In this document: one piece after another, positions 61,480 through 64,000 of the stretch
Layout of the letters: every line of letters starts with the position of its first letter
How positions within the stretch are numbered: the first letter of the stretch is position 1
NCBI GenBank assembly: GCA_030068145.1
Contig: JAPJBO010000816.1
Coordinates: 1 to 64,000, forward strand
Direction of reading: 5' to 3'
DNA from: Diplonema papillatum
Taxonomy: Eukaryota; Euglenozoa; Diplonemea; Diplonemida; Diplonemidae
Length of the DNA: 64,000 nt
Translations under genes and position numbers: made by a program
Notes under the pieces: generated by a model
Seen by the model: only the letters and a program-made list of their open reading frames with translations
The model's database searches: none
What the model was told of the DNA's origin: nothing

Positions 61480-63442
61480 ATGGCGACCCTGATGGCTGCC
61501 GTCAACGGCCTGGTAGAACAGGCCCGTTCGAGTGGTGCACGGGTGAGGGACGCTCGCTCCATCTGGTTGGACGAGGAGGACGAGGAGGAGGCCGAGCGGG
61601 GGATCGATCCAGACGGAACCGACGGGGAGGTGGAGGGCTCGGAGATGCGTGGGAAGGCATCGGTGGACGAAGCACAGGACGGCGGGAAGAATAAAAAGAA
61701 AGGAAAGCGTTCGAAGGCAGAGGACACGGGCGGAAGAGGCGGAAAGGGCAAGACGAATGCAGGTGAGGACGACGACGGCAGCGGCGGCGGAAACGGCGTG
61801 GCGAAGCAAGAAGCGTCGACTGGAAGAGGGAGCAAGAAGAAGAAGAAGCACAACGGGGGCTGGACGGAGGTGTCGGGCAAGAAGGAGAGGAAGCCGACGG
61901 CCGAGCGCGCGATGGAAGAGGTCGGGCAGAGGAAGGCCGAAGAAGACGGGAAGCCAGTCGAAGGGGCGAGGAAGGCGAAAATTGAGCTGAGGCAGGAGGA
62001 TTGGGGAGTGCCAGTGGTAGAACACACCAAGCTGGCGGAAGCCACGGTGGCATTCGCGCCCATGGCGAGAAGATACGACGTGAGGGGATGCCGGAGGGCT
62101 CGGCCATGGTCACAGTGGCGGCTCTGGAGGGCAGTAGGCGGACAGACGTGGTCTGCAGGGTTGACGGCGCGGAGAAGGTGCTGCCGGCATACGTGACGAG
62201 GTCTCCGGAGGGGGATGTGGTGTACGCGCCCGCGGATGTGAAGGAAGTCGACCGCCCGCCGACGTCGACGGTGCTGATTTGCGCCGAGATGGATGCACGC
62301 TGGTGCGGAGCGGAGACGCTGGCAGCCCTGCAGGAACCGTCGGGGGGGCGGGTGCTGAAGGCGGAGTGCAGGCGGCTCGCGGAAGAGGCAGGGGTGAAGC
62401 TGGGCCCGCACAGCATGTTTAATGTGCGGCGGGTACACCGGGTGTACCAGCTGATGGTACGGGTCGAAGGAGAGCACGTCGAGAAGCTGCTGAAGGTTTC
62501 GGGCAGAAGAGGGCTCTTCCTACGCATGCCGCGGTGGAGGGAGGCCAACGAGGTGGTGTGGCTAGCTGACGCGGAGGCGTCGCTGAAGAGCGCTCTCATG
62601 TTCGCACAGAGGGAAGGCTGCCTAGGCCTTGCTCGCAGTCGCGCGCGGCTGGGGGTGAGGGTCGAAGGCGGCAAGTCCGAGCAGGTGCGGCGAAAGCTAG
62701 GCGAAGCGGCGGCGAAGCAGGGGCCGCCCGCGATGCATTACTTGGTGAGGGGAGCACAGGCGCGCGATGCCGCTTCGGATCTTGAGGCGACCATGAAGGC
62801 GGCGGGATGGACGTGTCGCCAAGTCGCGTCCTACCGGAGCAAGACGCATGGGGACACGCGCGTCGTTGCCAGCGAGGAGCCGCCCCCGCATCGACTGATA
62901 AGCGCGGGAGGAGCGCTGATGAAGGTCGACGACGAGACCGAGGAGGACAGGTCCGGACGGCGGCCGAAGTCGCAGGTGTGGGATGCAAGGGCGGAGAGGA
63001 CGCCGAAGGTCTCGTCGTACCTCGAGGCGATGCGACGGCAGGGACAGGAGAAGACGAGTACACCCGAGCAACCGAAGGGCGCGGGCGACAATAATGGCGC
63101 GGTGCAACAGCTCCGGGCGGAGAACGCGGAGCTACGCGCGAAGAACGACGCGCTGCGTGGAGACATCGCAGCACTCGGCGCTCAGATGGCCAAGCTGACC
63201 GAGATGGTCGCGACGATGAGGCCGAAGACACCCCCGGCGATGCCCGTAGACCGAACCCCGGCAAGAAGAAGGCGCCGAAGACGCCCGTCGCCACACCGAC
63301 GAAGCAGAAGACGGGACGGGCCGAGGCTCCGTCTGAAGACGTCCACATGACGCAACCGAAGCGTCCGCTGGGAACGCCGGGGAAGTCACCGTTAGCGAAG
63401 ACGAAGAAGGCGCACCAACCGGCGTCGGCGAAGCGTTCGTGA
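61480..63442 (+). pseudogene. LINE ORF1 (nucleic-acid-binding protein), frame-disrupted
   Basis: First ATG at 61480 (MATLMAAVNGLVEQARSSGA); the open frame extends upstream to the element start. Residues 1-200 are acidic then Lys-rich (KNKKKGKRSKAED). The middle, from about 62080, is a folded region with AMVTVAALEGSRRTDVVCRV and VLICAEMDARWCGAETLAAL. Near the end is a Leu-heptad coiled coil (VQQLRAENAELRAKNDALRG) and a basic tail ending AKRS with TGA at 63440-63442. The coding sense moves between frames near 62080 and 63250. The likely role is RNA binding and RNP formation, as for other LINE ORF1 proteins. Confidence 0.75.
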
Positions 63443-63457
63443 CTGACGAACGACGAG

Positions 63458-64000
63458 ATGCGTGGCGGAGGGAAGACGCTCGAAACGCTGGGGTCTAGGT
63501 TGAAGGAAGCGGCGGACGCGATGGGAGCTAGTGTGCAAGAGATTCCTGGGGACGGTGCCTGCCAGTTCGCAGCGGTCGTGGCCGGGCTGCCGGGATGGTC
63601 GGTAGGGGGGCTTCGTGCGCGTGTTGTGGACGCGATGTTGGAGGACCCGACGTTCGAGGCTCACTTCGCGCCGTCCGAAAGGTACGGCAGCTGGGAGTTC
63701 TACGTGGAGGCGATGCGGGGACCGTACGAGTACGGGGACGAGATGACGCTGACGGCAGCCGCAACGGTCACCGGGACGACAATCTGGGTACTGGACAGCA
63801 GGAGTCCGCACATCCTGCGACGGTACGCACCTCGCGCGGGCGCCACAGGGGAGCAGGCGGTAGTCACGTATGTACCGGAACACTACGACCGACTCCTACT
63901 CCCGGGCAGCGCAATGGCAGAGCTGGCGCGACGTACAGGCACGGTGGAAACTGCGGCAGTCCTACAATCAATCAAAGAATCAGCAAGACAGCGGCTGATA
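63458..64000 (+). CDS. LINE ORF2 N-terminus: OTU-type cysteine protease domain (partial)
   Basis: Starts 15 bp after the ORF1 stop in the same frame and is open to the window edge (181 codons). GDGACQFAAV holds the catalytic Asp-Gly-x-Cys of OTU deubiquitinases, followed by helices, YGDEMTLTAAATVTGTTIWV and the His motif PEHYDRLL, all in family order and at family spacing (about 150 residues). The last residues SIKESARQRLI align with SVRGSARERLL just before the 2A motif at 37312. So the protease should be released from the endonuclease-RT by ribosome skipping. OTU domains are known in a few LINE lineages; their role is not settled. Confidence 0.88.
   Translation, partial: MRGGGKTLETLGSRLKEAADAMGASVQEIPGDGACQFAAVVAGLPGWSVGGLRARVVDAMLEDPTFEAHFAPSERYGSWEFYVEAMRGPYEYGDEMTLTAAATVTGTTIWVLDSRSPHILRRYAPRAGATGEQAVVTYVPEHYDRLLLPGSAMAELARRTGTVETAAVLQSIKESARQRLI

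Larger units (their letters stand above)
61421..64000 (+). mobile_element. LINE unit U5, 5' half (runs off the window)
   Basis: Left end GGTGTCACGGGATAAGCCGG then CAGCCGCTGCTTAAC, followed directly by ORF1 and then by the start of ORF2. The body is open from the first base after CTTAAC, so this copy may also be slightly 5'-truncated. It has the largest 5' extent of any copy here. Confidence 0.8.

Overview
The window looks like nuclear DNA of a euglenozoan protist, most likely a diplonemid. The main evidence is a small-subunit rRNA fragment near 12.45-12.72 kb whose 530-loop reads CAGCACCCGCGG and is followed by ATTAATGCTGCTGCTGTTAA, a combination I associate with kinetoplastids and diplonemids. 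Genes are GC-rich, split by very long introns, and embedded in interspersed and tandem repeats. This placement is inference, not a database result.

Layout. 0-23 kb: the end of an unknown gene, then a CAMK/CDPK-like kinase whose exons (2.4, 8.6, 10.7, 14.2 kb and perhaps further) are separated by introns full of retrotransposon pieces, SINE-like elements, satellites and an rRNA fragment. Two exon-like blocks at 21.7 and 22.6 kb are either its C-terminus or a separate gene. 23-33 kb: almost pure repeats (67-bp satellite, a dispersed array at 27.5-29.8 kb, an 18-33-bp satellite at 31.6-33.0 kb). 33.4-35.2 kb: an intact single-exon SLC6-type transporter, flanked by copies of its own two ends. 36.5-45 kb: a nested non-LTR retrotransposon complex with endonuclease, reverse transcriptase and a 2A peptide, interrupted by 2.6 kb of satellites. 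46-50 kb: a gene for a zinc-finger and Gln/Glu-rich coiled-coil protein with downstream exons, then a 69-bp satellite. 52-60 kb: a three-exon gene for a roughly 2,226-residue Q/N/H-rich coiled-coil protein. 61.4-64 kb: the 5' half of another LINE unit (ORF1, then an ORF2 that begins with an OTU protease).

The most interesting system is the LINE family. Four of its five units in the window start with GGTGTCA plus a small hairpin and GCCGC, or end with GCGGC plus a hairpin and TGACACC, and three have both ends. The two halves are complementary and could fold into a cloverleaf-like four-way junction, with the LINE always entering after TGCTTAAC in the central loop. The LINE 3' tail itself ends in TGCTTAAC, and several units hold serial insertions tail to head. 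Comparing the last residues of the window with the start of the endonuclease fragment at 37.3 kb indicates an ORF2 order of OTU protease, 2A peptide, endonuclease, reverse transcriptase, CCHC finger, Cys/His cluster and Lys-rich tail.

A second theme is genome plasticity around genes: SINE-like elements start only a few bases after several splice donors, and introns or flanks of three genes hold short copies of their own exons.
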